Below, piece by piece: positions 8,274-19,615 of a stretch of 64,000 nucleotides of DNA (position 1 is the first letter of the stretch; each line of letters starts with the position of its first letter). A program made the translations under genes and the position numbers. A model generated the notes under the pieces. The model made no database searches and was not told the origin of the DNA. It saw only the letters and a program-made list of their open reading frames with translations. Source of the stretch: Phymatolithon calcareum (taxonomy: Eukaryota > Rhodophyta > Florideophyceae > Hapalidiales); assembly GCA_977006965.1 (NCBI GenBank), contig OZ345361.1:496001-560000 (forward strand), written 5' to 3'.

Positions 8274-9660
8274 AACTTTCTTTCTTTCTTTTATGCAGGT
8301 TTCGGAGTTGTGCTAGAACAACTCCCCACCCTTACGGCTACAGTAAACTTTAACAGATACGAGTGATACTTGATGTCACACAACATCTCAAAGCCGCACA
8401 AAGTGCAGAGCTTCGGGGAACTTAACATCTAAATCTCTACGCAGCCAATCCTCAGCCGCCGTCCTTCAAAGGGATGACCCGGGTTGGAAACCGTTTAGGA
8501 TGCTCGGACTTATCGCTTTATTGTATGATGGATGTCCGATGGGTCGACAGACAGGTATAGCTGTCGCGCATGATAAAACCTGTGCTTTCGAAACAGTGTC
8601 TGCCCACTTCAGAACTTGCTTTCTTAGAAATAACCATAGACTAAAGTATTTCAATTGGAATTTCTGTGCTTGCAGTGATTCCAGTGAACGCTCTGTTGTA
8701 GGGAAACTTTTAAGTGCTGTGGTACATACAGCAGAGCTAAACTTATCAGCTGTAGGATATGCACAACACCTGTCTCAGAAAGTTAGTCGTCTCTTCCAAA
8801 AAAAAGCTTGGAAATTCGAGCCCCTTGCATCTGATCTGAACAATTACTGTTGTTTGCCTTCAAAAACCAGGAATCTAAAAGACAACACAAAATCTTCTAA
8901 ATTATTACTTGCTCCACTGTTCCAATGCATCATTCTCTTCATTAGTATGTTACTCACTTCTGCTGCTGCTGTTACACTTAAGTTCTGACGGGGGGGGGGG
9001 GGGGTCCGAGATGTGATCTCTCGCAAAGACTATTTGCAGTATATTCATTTACTGAAGATAGTCTTTGCGAGAGTAACATGTTACAGAGCCATTTCCGATA
9101 CAGCTTTCGGTAGTAACCACTTTTTTCTCAACGACAATTTCTTCTTCAACTTAAGATCCGCGCGAAACTTCTTCAATCACGCTCACTGTCCAATCATCGG
9201 AGCTGTCTTCACCAAATGTCTTACTGCCCGTCATGTGAAATCGCCATATTTTGTTATTGCCAGCATGTAACTGACAGAGACTACTCGATAATTGCCAAAG
9301 GAATTGGGGTTCGTTCTCCGTACACGTTCATCACGTTCCAATACCTTCCGACGATTCGAGAGATTGTGTCACTAGGAGACAGTGTGACGTTCAGAGCGGT
9401 ATGTTGCCCTTGAAAGTGTCTGTGGTCCTAAATGGTTTCCAACCCGGACATCCCTTTGAAGGACGGCGAATGAAGATTGGCTGCGTAGCGATATGGATGT
9501 TAAGCTGGACCATGGTCTGCACCTTGTGCAGCTTGGACAGCTGTTGTGACATCAAGTACCACTCATATCTGTTAAGGTCTACTAGAGCCGTAAGGATGCG
9601 AAGTTGTTCCGTCAGCTTCGAGAAATCCCGCAGTAAAAGAAAGAAAGAAAGTGTCTGTGA
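8274..9660. mobile_element. element with ~240-base imperfect inverted arms
   Basis: The arm at about 8276-8515 is the reverse complement, at roughly 80% by eye, of about 9420-9650. Both contain a (CTTT)n/(AAAG)n run, CTTACGGCT, ACTTGATGTCACA, CTACGCAGCCAATC and CCGTCCTTCAAAGGGATG. The ~900-base interior holds a possible frame at 8500-8988 with no recognised domain, a run of 15 G at 8990-9004 and a hairpin. It is probably a degenerate DNA transposon with long TIRs, or two inverted copies of one repeat. Confidence 0.5.
9018..9073. repeat. 22-base-arm hairpin
   Basis: Arms 9018-9039 and 9052-9073 (CTCTCGCAAAGACTAT core) are reverse complements at 20 of 22 positions with a 12-base loop. The hairpin lies just after the G15 run inside the inverted-arm element. 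Confidence 0.7.
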
Positions 9661-10562
9661 TGCAATTCTGACTCAACGACGAGCGGCAGGCAGAGAAGAA
9701 GTGTGCTTACAATAGAAGCACTGCTTACTAGCTCCATAGGGGAATAAAGCATTCATTATTTTTATTCTGACTCAGTTTCTCACATTGACGTAAGCGTTCA
9801 AAAAACCAAAATTTCATTATCGTGGTGGTCCCACAAATTGGATATTCCCAACGGCAAAGAGAGGTCATCCTTCACGTGCATATCTTACTAGCCAGCCAAA
9901 CGTCGTGCCTCGCAGGGCATCTTTCCCCCGAAGCGTGTATAACGGTCTTCGCACCAGTAAAGTTACTACATCGATGATATTGTCTAAAAATACTAATGAC
10001 GCTGCAGACAGTTCGTGTTTTCTCACTGCATCCTGGCGTTCAATGCATCTTGCTTCACTGATGAGTGAACGTGCTTTGAGAGGTTTGGAATTATGGAAAT
10101 AATTTCGCGGAGCAGAGACCAAGAGCAGTTTGGGGAGCATGCAGCCTCTGTATACCTTCAGATACTGAATTGGGTTTTACACAGTAATATATATATATGC
10201 ATTGCATATGCAAGTAAAGTATGCGTGTAACTCTGAAAAATACTTTGTTCCGCATGCAGCCGACAAGCAACCAGTGCGAAACGAGGGAAAATATCCAGAG
10301 GAAGGAAAAGACTCAGCTGAGTCCCTAGGGATAACGATTTCATGTCACTAGAATGGGATCTTGTTGTTTCACTCAAAGTTGAACAACAGATAGTTGGATT
10401 TTGTTCGTCCTAGAGCATTGCATACTCAACTCACCAGTGAATTATGAATGTGCACTTTACCCACCACATAAATGTGGAAGGGTGACGTTGTAAAGTTATA
10501 CAAATTTTAAATAATGAAACTGTACTGCCCTCCGATCGGCGAAAACGTCTGCTATCACTTTT
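9661..10562. other. intergenic, no gene recognised
   Basis: AT-rich sequence downstream of TRM1. It includes a short (TA)n run near 10187-10196. Reading frames here are short and show no family resemblance. Confidence 0.4.
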
Positions 10563-12311
10563 TTAAGCACTAATAGCACAAGAGTCTTGCTCTCGTTTGC
10601 GCTTTCCAGCCCGTGCCTTCGGGCCCCAATTGGGCTCCGGGTTTGGCGGAAACCGCGGTGCACCCGGAACTACACTACTTCTCCGAACGAATTTATCCTT
10701 CTTCACCGTGAAGTCTACATCCGCTGCACTCACGAGAGACGGTGCTGTATTCATGATGCGCGCACCAGCGGGAAGTTTCATCTCTTGTGCTGCGTTACCA
10801 GCACCAGTGCCATTCACAAGCTCTGGAACTGCATGTTTTCCTGCCACATTCAGGAACGGATTCCCAACCTTCGCTACCCATATACGAAGGATATCCCACA
10901 GCAACTCTGGGGGCGCATTGGTCTTCAAAGCCAAAGGATCTGTGTGAGACTGTGACACTTGATACCCACGAGCGATAAGAACTGCACGGATCGACGCTGC
11001 TGGAGGTGATGTCACATGCAGCACCTTGCACATAGACGGTAGATGTAGAAATAGAGGAGCGTCCGCAACCTCCTCTGCTAATACTCGCAGAAGAGCCTCA
11101 ACACGCGACCGCGCCTTGAATATCCCTGATCCCTCTTCAAACTCCTTTAGTACTGACTCTGCAACTGCAGGTTTCACCAATGGTCCGGCCCATATTGGGC
11201 CTCCTACTGTCATTGCACCGTGACAAATAGTACATGAATTGGAAACACCGACACTGACAAGTGCAGGCGAGTACTTCTTATTCATTTCCGCAGCCGTAAC
11301 AGCAGGGGGGACGATTGCAGTTGTCGCCGATTTTTCAATTTCACCATCTTTGTCGCCAGGAGTAGATTGCGCAGGCGTTGCATTTCGAGCCGCCCTTCGC
11401 TTCTTGCGTGACGTATTAGAAACAGGATTGTTTCGAATTCTTCCCAGCGGTTGCATTCTCTGAGTAGAACATTGCGAACATTGAAACACCATCGCCAAAC
11501 GAGACGGGGTCTGCTGCGCCAAGAGCTTAGAATTCTTGACACGAACAAAGAGACGCACATAAAAATCAATCTTCACACAAACCAGAGGTTCCACTGCTCT
11601 ACCATGTCTGTTTGCCGCCGTCTGAATGGCTGCCAATACAATACGAACTGCCATTTCGTGACCGCCAGGGCCTTTGAGCGGCGTCGCTGCATACCGTCCG
11701 TAGCATATTTCCGGTGAATTTCCGCATAATACAGGAAGATCAGTGCAAGTCACGGCAAGAATTCCGCCATCCGCCACAGCCTGCACCGCAGAATCCAGAA
11801 AAGGCGCGGCGGAACCGTACGGATCGAGATCGATAACGTCGAATTGTTTCTCGCGTGCGCGAGAAAGTGTGAGCACTTCTATCGCATCTCCATGGTTGGG
11901 AATAATTTGCGAAGTTGAACACAACCCGTTGTGCAAAACGTTGGCGCGAATTGTGTCCACGGCCGCAGGGTCCATGTCGTTTGCGATGACGCTTCCGACG
12001 CGAGGAACTTCCTTGAAGTATCGTATTGAACGCAAGCCGGTAGCGGATAACGCTTCTAGAATTCGAATTGGCTTCGCTTCTGGACCACGATCACGAACTA
12101 ACCAGCGAAGCATTTGCACGGAGAGATCACGGTTCACAACTTGAACAGGGTTGTAAAATACTTCCCCCTTTTTGTAGATGGCGCGCGCGCTTCCTTCAAT
12201 TAATTCTTCGTGGCCCTCTGGAACTACGCCTGGAATTCTTTCGCTCCGTCCGCTGGTCTCGGCTACTGAGCTCAGGCGTGCTCTTGTCCATCTCGCCAGA
12301 CGCGGAAACAT
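10563..12311 (-). CDS. TRM1: tRNA (guanine26-N2)-dimethyltransferase TRM1
   Basis: Single-exon gene, 582 residues, within the usual 500-650 for eukaryotic Trm1. It uses SAM to make m2,2G at position 26 of tRNAs. Visible motifs in order: FYNPVQVVNRDLSVQMLRW (about residues 53-72), the SAM-binding region EALSATGLRSIRYFKEV, NDMDPAAVDTIRANV, the catalytic motif DLDPYGSAAPFLDSA (about 163), VTCTDLPVLCG and a PLKGPGGHEMAVRI-type stretch. CSQC (about residue 280) and CTIC (about 360) supply a Cys4 zinc site with a Ser/Lys-rich insert between them. The tail KARAGKRKREQ is a likely nuclear localisation signal. The Arg-rich start MFPRLARWTRARLSS could also direct it to mitochondria, as known for yeast Trm1. 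The ATG at 12311 fits. It is divergent from the chromodomain gene. Confidence 0.95.
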   Translation of the reverse strand: MFPRLARWTRARLSSVAETSGRSERIPGVVPEGHEELIEGSARAIYKKGEVFYNPVQVVNRDLSVQMLRWLVRDRGPEAKPIRILEALSATGLRSIRYFKEVPRVGSVIANDMDPAAVDTIRANVLHNGLCSTSQIIPNHGDAIEVLTLSRAREKQFDVIDLDPYGSAAPFLDSAVQAVADGGILAVTCTDLPVLCGNSPEICYGRYAATPLKGPGGHEMAVRIVLAAIQTAANRHGRAVEPLVCVKIDFYVRLFVRVKNSKLLAQQTPSRLAMVFQCSQCSTQRMQPLGRIRNNPVSNTSRKKRRAARNATPAQSTPGDKDGEIEKSATTAIVPPAVTAAEMNKKYSPALVSVGVSNSCTICHGAMTVGGPIWAGPLVKPAVAESVLKEFEEGSGIFKARSRVEALLRVLAEEVADAPLFLHLPSMCKVLHVTSPPAASIRAVLIARGYQVSQSHTDPLALKTNAPPELLWDILRIWVAKVGNPFLNVAGKHAVPELVNGTGAGNAAQEMKLPAGARIMNTAPSLVSAADVDFTVKKDKFVRRSSVVPGAPRFPPNPEPNWGPKARAGKRKREQDSCAISA

Positions 12312-12724
12312 ATCGGATAAGTTGGGCTAATCGGAGGGAAACTTCAGTCGCTGTTGGTGTTTTCGCTTCTTAACCGCTGTTTTTCAGCGTTTCACATTCT
12401 CTTCTGGTCTTCTTGTGAACCTTGTGATCAGCTCTGTCATGGATGATCCACGCAGATGAACGGCTGTTGACTTGCGCTATGACTCTCATTACAGTGATGT
12501 TTGCTTACATTGCTAAATTTTAACAAAATACAGCTTTTGGAGACAGAGCGAGCATGGTAAATTTATTCATCACTGTGAACTAGGATAGGACTGCCTGCTT
12601 TTCGGGTTCAAGACATCCTCACATTCCAATCCCAACATTTCTCGTGAAGCAGACGAAACCCACCAAGTTGTAATCCAGATGCGTAGTCATTGCTGCGTGG
12701 GTATAGCAACATAGCTTGAAAACA
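12312..12724. promoter_or_regulatory. divergent promoter region TRM1 / chromodomain gene
   Basis: A 413-base AT-richer interval between two divergent starts, presumably carrying both promoters. I see no unambiguous TATA box. Confidence 0.4.
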
Positions 12725-14890
12725 ATGGTGCCTGGAAACGGCATGGCTCAACACATCGCGCACCTCATAACCGAATATCTCGGCCCAGGCGTCCCTCGTC
12801 AGATAGCGCCCTCGCCCCCTGGAAGCGCGACGGCAACGGCAGCAACTGTGGCGGCAAGCGCTCCAGGCACTGCAAACTTGACTGCATTACGCTCACTTTT
12901 GGACCACGACCCAGCGACATACAACTCAAGCCCTAACCTTTTAACCTGGAAACTGCGTGAAGCGCTTCGAACCGAATTTTTCAAAATCCGCTATCCCCAC
13001 CCTCCAAGCCCTCGTCTCCTTCATCTTGTAACAACATCGGAAATCGCATTTACAAATTTCGGGTCTTCCCCGCGCCCATTCTACTTCCCTGGTGCCCGTG
13101 TGGCCGTCCCGACTGAAACGGGAACCCATCGAGCGGGGACATCGCTTCAATTGCGATTTAATCAAGTTGAGGGCGCAACCGTTCCAGAGGCTCTTCTTCA
13201 CCTCGACGGTCCCAACGGTGGTAGTTTTCAATGGGTGCAAACCCAGGTGCTCTCGTCTCTCGCGCAATACGTTCCCATACGCACCCCGGCGCCGCAGCCA
13301 TTGCAGCCAGGTCGTGCTGCGTCGTCGAGTCGAGGCGGGCGCCCGCCCATTAGTCGTGGAAAGAAATCGGCGCAACATGGGACTGGTAGTGTGCGCGGAC
13401 GCGGTCGCCCGAGGAAACAGGAAGTACGAGCCGCTGCCCCGCGTGTGCCGCAGAGCTCGCTACCCGCGGACTTTTTGCCGGATGCGCTGCGCTCAACGTC
13501 GCCGCCACCGCGGAAACGATTGCGTCATGATGTGACCACGCCGCTTTCTCTTGCGTCGGGCAGTGTACGCCGCACGTTGGATTGTTGGCATGAAGCGGCG
13601 GATGCGGTGGAGCATAGTATACCGCCCACGGTACAGAATCAAATTTTGGCAAATACGCTCGCAATTGAACGGTTGTTGGGAAGGCGGAAGAATATGAGCT
13701 TGGGCGGTGTTGTCGAATACTACGTCAAGTGGGGTGGTGCGCCGATGGCGGCATGTTCATGGGAGGCACGTGACTCTCTAATGATTGACGTGCCGGGACT
13801 TGTGCTGGACTTTGATATGCGCCATCCACAAGAGGCTGTTGCGTGTAGCGCGGTACCCGCTGACGGCGCGGCAAAGGAGGCTGCTATTCCGTTCAATGAG
13901 GTCGACTGCAATAAGGGCCCAGGTCCGGGACGTCCTGGTGGTGTGACGCAAATTGTGGACAGTGCGACGAAAATTCCTATCCCCAAATATGTCGATACTC
14001 CGTTGCTGAGCCTGAAGTTCTCTGGAATGGAATACCAGCTCAGGTGGGACAATAAGTGCAGCCTATTTGTCAATGAGGCAGAGGTTACGGCGGACAGAAA
14101 CCATAGACTGGAGCGGTTTGCCAAGGAGAATCCCGAAGCGAGCGCGAAAATTTGTGGAGCAAACTCTGGTGAAATTTTGAAAGAATTGGCGATGACTGTG
14201 ATTCCGAAACCGTCGGTGAGCATTGGGCAGCTATGGACGACGTTTCAAAAAAGCCTCGAGGCACACAAGGAAGCAAATCGGAGACCTATTCTGTTTCCGA
14301 GAGGACTCGGACAAGTATTGCCACGTACTGTGGCGGCACCGATTCCGGTGGAAGATATTGCTAATGCGCCAGCATCATGGGAAAGCTATTTTATGAGTCT
14401 TGGAATGCAATGCAAGGATTGGGAACGTGAATTAATTCCGGATATGCCCTGTGCATCGAAAAAGGTCAGTGAATTTGTGGAGACCGCTGCTAGGGAGATC
14501 CGAAAAGCACAGCTGACGTCAGGACGGGAGAGAGGAACACGTTTTGACGCTGGGAGAGTTGTCGGTACTCAACGGCCACCGACCGGAAAGAACGTGGCAG
14601 GGAACAAGAAGGAAGAGGGAGATGGATCGAAAAGTCAAAGCGGGGCTGATGGCGAAGTGCAACCGCAGAAATCAGCCAATTTGCCTAATGGAGTGAAAAG
14701 TGGAAAGGACCAAGGGGAGAAAAGCGGTGGGGACCTCATGCGAGAAAAGGATTCGGAATTCAGAAGAGCGTTGTCGGAAGCGATGGAGGAAGCGAAAACT
14801 GCGCAGCAAAAAGGTCAGAAAGACTCTACTTGTACGGAGCGTGTTTACGATGTTGTTTGGGGGTGCTGGAAAGATGTCCCGGCCGAATAG
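12725..14890 (+). CDS. AT-hook and chromodomain protein
   Basis: Single-exon gene for 721 residues starting MVPGNGMAQHIAHLITEYLG (ATG 12725; the frame opens upstream only with TTG). Two AT-hook-like cores, RGGRPP and RGRGRPRK, lie at about residues 200-235. A chromodomain follows at about 305-365: IERLLGRR...EYYVKWGG...CSWEARDSLM.DVPGLVLDFD, aligning with the aromatic-cage and W-E positions of HP1/Polycomb chromodomains. The rest is unrecognised; the C-terminal ~150 residues are Lys/Glu/Ser-rich and probably disordered. It is a likely nuclear chromatin protein binding methylated histone tails and AT-rich DNA. This may be a host gene; a retroelement chromointegrase is unlikely because no RT/integrase motifs accompany it. 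Confidence 0.75.
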   Translation: MVPGNGMAQHIAHLITEYLGPGVPRQIAPSPPGSATATAATVAASAPGTANLTALRSLLDHDPATYNSSPNLLTWKLREALRTEFFKIRYPHPPSPRLLHLVTTSEIAFTNFGSSPRPFYFPGARVAVPTETGTHRAGTSLQLRFNQVEGATVPEALLHLDGPNGGSFQWVQTQVLSSLAQYVPIRTPAPQPLQPGRAASSSRGGRPPISRGKKSAQHGTGSVRGRGRPRKQEVRAAAPRVPQSSLPADFLPDALRSTSPPPRKRLRHDVTTPLSLASGSVRRTLDCWHEAADAVEHSIPPTVQNQILANTLAIERLLGRRKNMSLGGVVEYYVKWGGAPMAACSWEARDSLMIDVPGLVLDFDMRHPQEAVACSAVPADGAAKEAAIPFNEVDCNKGPGPGRPGGVTQIVDSATKIPIPKYVDTPLLSLKFSGMEYQLRWDNKCSLFVNEAEVTADRNHRLERFAKENPEASAKICGANSGEILKELAMTVIPKPSVSIGQLWTTFQKSLEAHKEANRRPILFPRGLGQVLPRTVAAPIPVEDIANAPASWESYFMSLGMQCKDWERELIPDMPCASKKVSEFVETAAREIRKAQLTSGRERGTRFDAGRVVGTQRPPTGKNVAGNKKEEGDGSKSQSGADGEVQPQKSANLPNGVKSGKDQGEKSGGDLMREKDSEFRRALSEAMEEAKTAQQKGQKDSTCTERVYDVVWGCWKDVPAE

Positions 14891-17800
14891 AGTGTGAGGT
14901 GCATGAAAAGCGCGGGTCATGTGGATAAATTTTCGCAAAGTTGCAACCGCGATTGCCTGCTTAGAGCCGTCAGCCACATATGTATTATCAGTAAAGGCGG
15001 GATGGCGATGCTCTAGCCATCCATCGACAATTCTGCGATCGCAAAGTTTCCAGACCCGATGAGTCTTAAAAGCTGGATGAGAATGATTTTATATCCAGAG
15101 ATAGAGGAAACCCGAGAGTCGGACAGTCCGGCCTGGTGGCTCTAAATTTAGAAAAAATAATATATTTTTCTGTGACACTGAGGGAACTAGCATCGGGCAG
15201 TTTAGAATACTGTAGAATGCGATCCCAGTTGAAGTGATGATAATCGAGATCCTCGACGTAGGGTTCACTGGGCATTCAGAATTGGTTTTTGCCCACAGGC
15301 GGTCGGAAAATGTGCGACTGGAGTTCACAAGTTCGACTGTTGTGCAAAGCTGCGTGGCGATCGCGGCCGTCGTCTCTACCGCACCACCAGCTAACAGCAG
15401 CTACGTCGCCATGCCGGCTCACGAACGTTGCCCTTGGATCACAACAGTGCTGCTGGGAAATCAGTGGTGCCACGTATAGCTCCACGGCAATGGTTTGCCT
15501 TCCAACGCTGAGTACCGACCAGGACTGCCGACTTGGAGAACGGTGCCGCCACGTAGTAGTTCAGCAAGTGAAAGCATTCCACCATGGACAGACTCGTCAG
15601 AGAGTTGATAGATTCGGAAAGTTAACTTTCATCCGATTTTAGATTGATTATTAGAAGCATTGGACAGTTTTTGAAATGCGTGCTTCGAAAGCTCGTCGAA
15701 TTTGGGGCGACGGAGATCGGGGAGATATGACGGAGCGCAGGTGCCAGCACTTCGAACAAGGGAAACACGTTTCGAAAGCAACTCAGTTGGTGGGAGTCAC
15801 AGTCGTGGCGTCTACGGTAGACGTGGGTGCTGTAAGTAGCGATGTGCGGGCAGAAGACAGATAAGTTGAGTGTGTACAAAAGATATCGTAAAGGATTGAA
15901 ATCACCGTGGCAGGTATAGTGCCAATCTTGGGGTGCCTAATGTGTTCAATGTCCAACGTTTTCGACAAGGTCTAGTGCAACTGAAATTATTGTCATTTAA
16001 AAGACCTGTTACTTGCACTATCACCACGAGGACTCGGATCTAGTAACGTAGTTAGGACACACGACAAAATTTTGAGATTGCAGTTTGCTGAAATTAAACA
16101 TGGACCCGTGTAGGTCAATCCTTCACACGATGATTTAGAACAGAGAGACCCGACTTTATAGAATAAATGTGGAGTGGGGCGTGTGGCCCTCACCCAAATG
16201 CACTTTGCTAACTAGGGTTCATGATATCCAATCGCGTTTATTGATGGCGACAGCAGTGAGAGGAAGAGCACGGGAAACAAAGCGGGTGAGGAGGTTCATA
16301 TGTTCCATAGTAGGGGAATTTCCACAGCATTGCGCGATATTCAAAGAAAGGGTATGGAGTCCACGTTCAAACCTGAACCGAGGCGCCCGTAGATGTCCTT
16401 GGCCAGGGTGTGGAAATCGATTCCCTGTGCGACGGATGGTGGGCCGTAGCGCCTCGTCTTAGCCTTCCCGGTGCCGTCGACAGCCCAGGACGGATAGCGG
16501 CCAGCATTGCGTTCGTAAGGGGACATTGTACCAGGTCAGCAGACTTGAATTGACCAGGCAAGTAGAGGATCAGTGGTCAACTAGAGTTGACTTCCCGGAA
16601 AGGCAAAAAAATCTAGAAGATACAAGAGTGAGCTAGGTGAACTGGTAAGGGGGCGTCGGAATGAAACGTGATTTCTCGGAGATAAAGGTTCAGCATGATT
16701 CATGTAGACTGCAAAATGTACAGAAGCAATCAGAATAGGATGGCACAGCAGTCCGCCGCCCCCATAAGAGAGCACTGGAGTAGGCTCGACCGTAGAAAAC
16801 ATGAGTTGGAATTAAAATATTCGGGCAGCAAGAGAAAGGTGCAGCGAGCACTGTAACTGGAAGCAATAATCTGAGGGTTTGTACCGCGATCGCATGATGA
16901 TGCTCATGATCATCATCAAGCATGATGCTTGTGATCGGGCTCGCGGCACACATGATAGTGAGTCCGATCACAGGATGACGATCATGTTGGGATTGTACTC
17001 ACGGCGCTGTGTATCATAGATTGGATGATGGAGGCTTATTCAATCTGAAGATCGCTGTTCTCTACGATGGTGGCGGAAAATAAGGCCTCCCACAGGCGGA
17101 GATTGGAAGAGGAATCTTGAATTAAACTTTTGTGCTCTGCAGTTTTAATGAGGTGCACATCATACGTAGAGAGGTATCACTGTCGAGTAGATGTATGTAG
17201 AAGACGCACGTACAGAATTCGAGCAAACGACCTCTTTCTTACTAAAAGTAATGTTACTGGTGGGGCGAGCCGATCCCCTGAAAACTTGTGGGGGCTCCAA
17301 TGGCACGGGATGTGCACGGCATGATGATGATGCAGCATGAAGCAGCGAAGAGTGTGGTTGTTAACGACCGCCGCGCAAACGCTGGATCTAGGATTGAGAC
17401 TCAGCAAGTGACGCATAATAACAGTTTTTGAGGATCGACGGAAGACAGTAGTAGCACGGGGTACATGACGGCGCGTCGGGAATGTCGGACTGACACAGTA
17501 TGGTGCGTACGCGGAATGGCTTTCCTCGCGGCGTCAATACACTGCTCTTCATTATTGTCGTGAACTTTGATGCGTAGATTGAGAAAGTCGAGCACTGTAG
17601 AGAGGCACAAGCTGAAAATGATTGGTGTTGGAGTGGACTCTCAAGCAAGGGAATGAAGTGGTGTACAGTACTTCTGTCTGGGAACACTTGGGTGCAATCT
17701 GTGGCCCCTTCAGACAGGCAGTATCTCGCGGTAGATTCCCTGGATGCTATCTAGAGGACATGCACGGGCTTACAGTAGTTCAGGTCGCCAACAGGGTCTG

Positions 17801-19318
17801 ATCATGGTAATGACGAAGATGCAGTACGATCATCGATGATAGGCAACGAGGTTCGTGCCGACCAAGAAAGAGCCATGACCCTCGGTCGCCGCTCGGAGCT
17901 TGTAATTGGACGAACACTAGATTATTCAGCTTGCTTGCTTAAAAGTGATTGAATTCAGGGGAGAAGTTCCACTTTACTCCATTAGTAAATTTAAAAATTT
18001 ACCCCCTGCCGAGCTCTTGCTTGATTGTGGTTGCACCCGTGCAGGAGATCGGATCACACGCAAGGTCAAGTGTGCGGACAGAATATCACAATGAGTAATG
18101 TGAAATGGTTCGGCTTCTGCTGGTTGGACGAACGAATATCTCTCGTCAGTTTGAAGATGGAGGGCAGGCCAGGACGCAAGTGGAGAGTGACGGGGCTTTT
18201 ATGGAAAACTCATGCTCTTGCCATCGGATGGACGGAAATTGGGAGCCATGGCTGTAAAGTTGATTGTTTCTTGTGCTGCTGTGTAAATAACGCCTCCTGG
18301 GACTGCCTCAACGGCTATCATATGCCACTAGACGGATGCACTCGGAGAGTGTAACCTATCATACACGATCCTCTTGATGTTGATTCTGCACAGAGATTGC
18401 ATGCGCAGCGGTCCGCATTTGGTGAACCACTGCAGCGCTCTTTCGCTGTCTTGTAAATAATAGAATTTCTGAACTAATCTGACAACCGCTGTAGTTTTCC
18501 TCTGCTGCAGCAGGCACTGTATACTACACAACAAGAAGACCTCCACCAGTGCCGGTGCGTAGCAGCACTGATTGCACCAGCTGTTTCGCTATCGCATTAC
18601 AGTCGTCGTGCACGGCGAGTGCGTCCAACGACAATGATCGGAAACTACCGCAACGCGATATCATACGTATGACTATTTTTGAACACGGGAAAGCACCATG
18701 CATGGAATGGTCTATAAATCCGTCTTGAATAGATCATGATAACAATACGTGGGCCAATTGCAGATTTGGAACGTATATGACTATTGGTCCCCTCGTGCGG
18801 CTTGCCAATAGTCTTCTCCAGATAACTCGAGATAAACCTGTACGATATGCTGCTCGTGACTATCCGCCGCTGTGGCGCAAATTTCGTGATTTCGTGATCG
18901 CTTTTACCGTGCATTCGAACAACTTTCGTCACATCCTGCGAAAGTCCTCCCTCATCCTCCATCCACGTACAGCACAACTATATCGCTAGACCGTCAGAAA
19001 CGTAAGCAGAATCTGACGCACCCCGTGCGCTATTATCCATGTCCAGAATTCGCAAAAATAAGCGTCACGTCAGACTGACCACGTTCCGACGTCTGCTACG
19101 CACATGCCAATATTCGAATTCTCACGCACTATGAGCATCTCCTGAATTTATCCATTCTACCAACACTCCTCGACCTCTGGACTCCCATGTCAAACCTCTA
19201 TATCAAGCAGCCGCACCCTGCCCTCGGTCCTCATTCAGGTCAACACTGTCGAATTCGCTACTTCACCTCCACACCCTGACAAACCACATCTCAACATCAC
19301 CACACACACTACCCCACA
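14891..19318. other. 4.4-kb intergenic repeat-like region
   Basis: No convincing gene. Short frames at 16341-16561 on the - strand (YPSWAVDGTGKAKTRRYGPP...) are the most protein-like, but are split by a frameshift and match nothing I know. A near-palindromic TGATGATG...CATCATCA cluster occurs at about 16890-16930. The rest looks like decayed repeat DNA. Confidence 0.4.
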
Positions 19319-19615
19319 ATGGTGAACCCCAAAACTGAGCCGATTAGCAAGGGAATTGTCCCGAGGCGCATTGAAGAAATCAAGAGGGAGCATCGCAAGT
19401 ATGGCGGCAAACCAGCCCCGACATGCCATCCCAGCACACTCCCTCTAACAGCGAAGCTGAAAGAGAGACTCGCCGCAAATGCAGTTAAACCTAAGACCGG
19501 TGGAAGCAGCAAGACGGACGGAAGTAGCAAGACGGGCGGAAGTAGCAAGACGGGCGGAAATAGCAAACCCGCTGGAACTAGCAAGACCACTGGAACTAGC
19601 AAGACCAAGAAGTAA
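19319..19615 (+). CDS. small basic Gly-Ser-Lys-Thr repeat protein
   Basis: A 98-residue frame starting MVNPKTEPISKGIVPRRIEE with a favourable CACAATGG start context after a C/A-rich leader. The N-terminal half is charged and helical. The C-terminal ~40 residues are six or seven copies of a six-residue unit of the type GGSSKT / GTSKTT, encoded by an 18-base minisatellite (GGAAGTAGCAAGACGGGC type). There is no signal peptide or membrane helix, and it is strongly basic. No family recognised. It stands alone in repeat-rich DNA; it could be a lineage-specific gene or a chance frame. Confidence 0.4.
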   Translation: MVNPKTEPISKGIVPRRIEEIKREHRKYGGKPAPTCHPSTLPLTAKLKERLAANAVKPKTGGSSKTDGSSKTGGSSKTGGNSKPAGTSKTTGTSKTKK

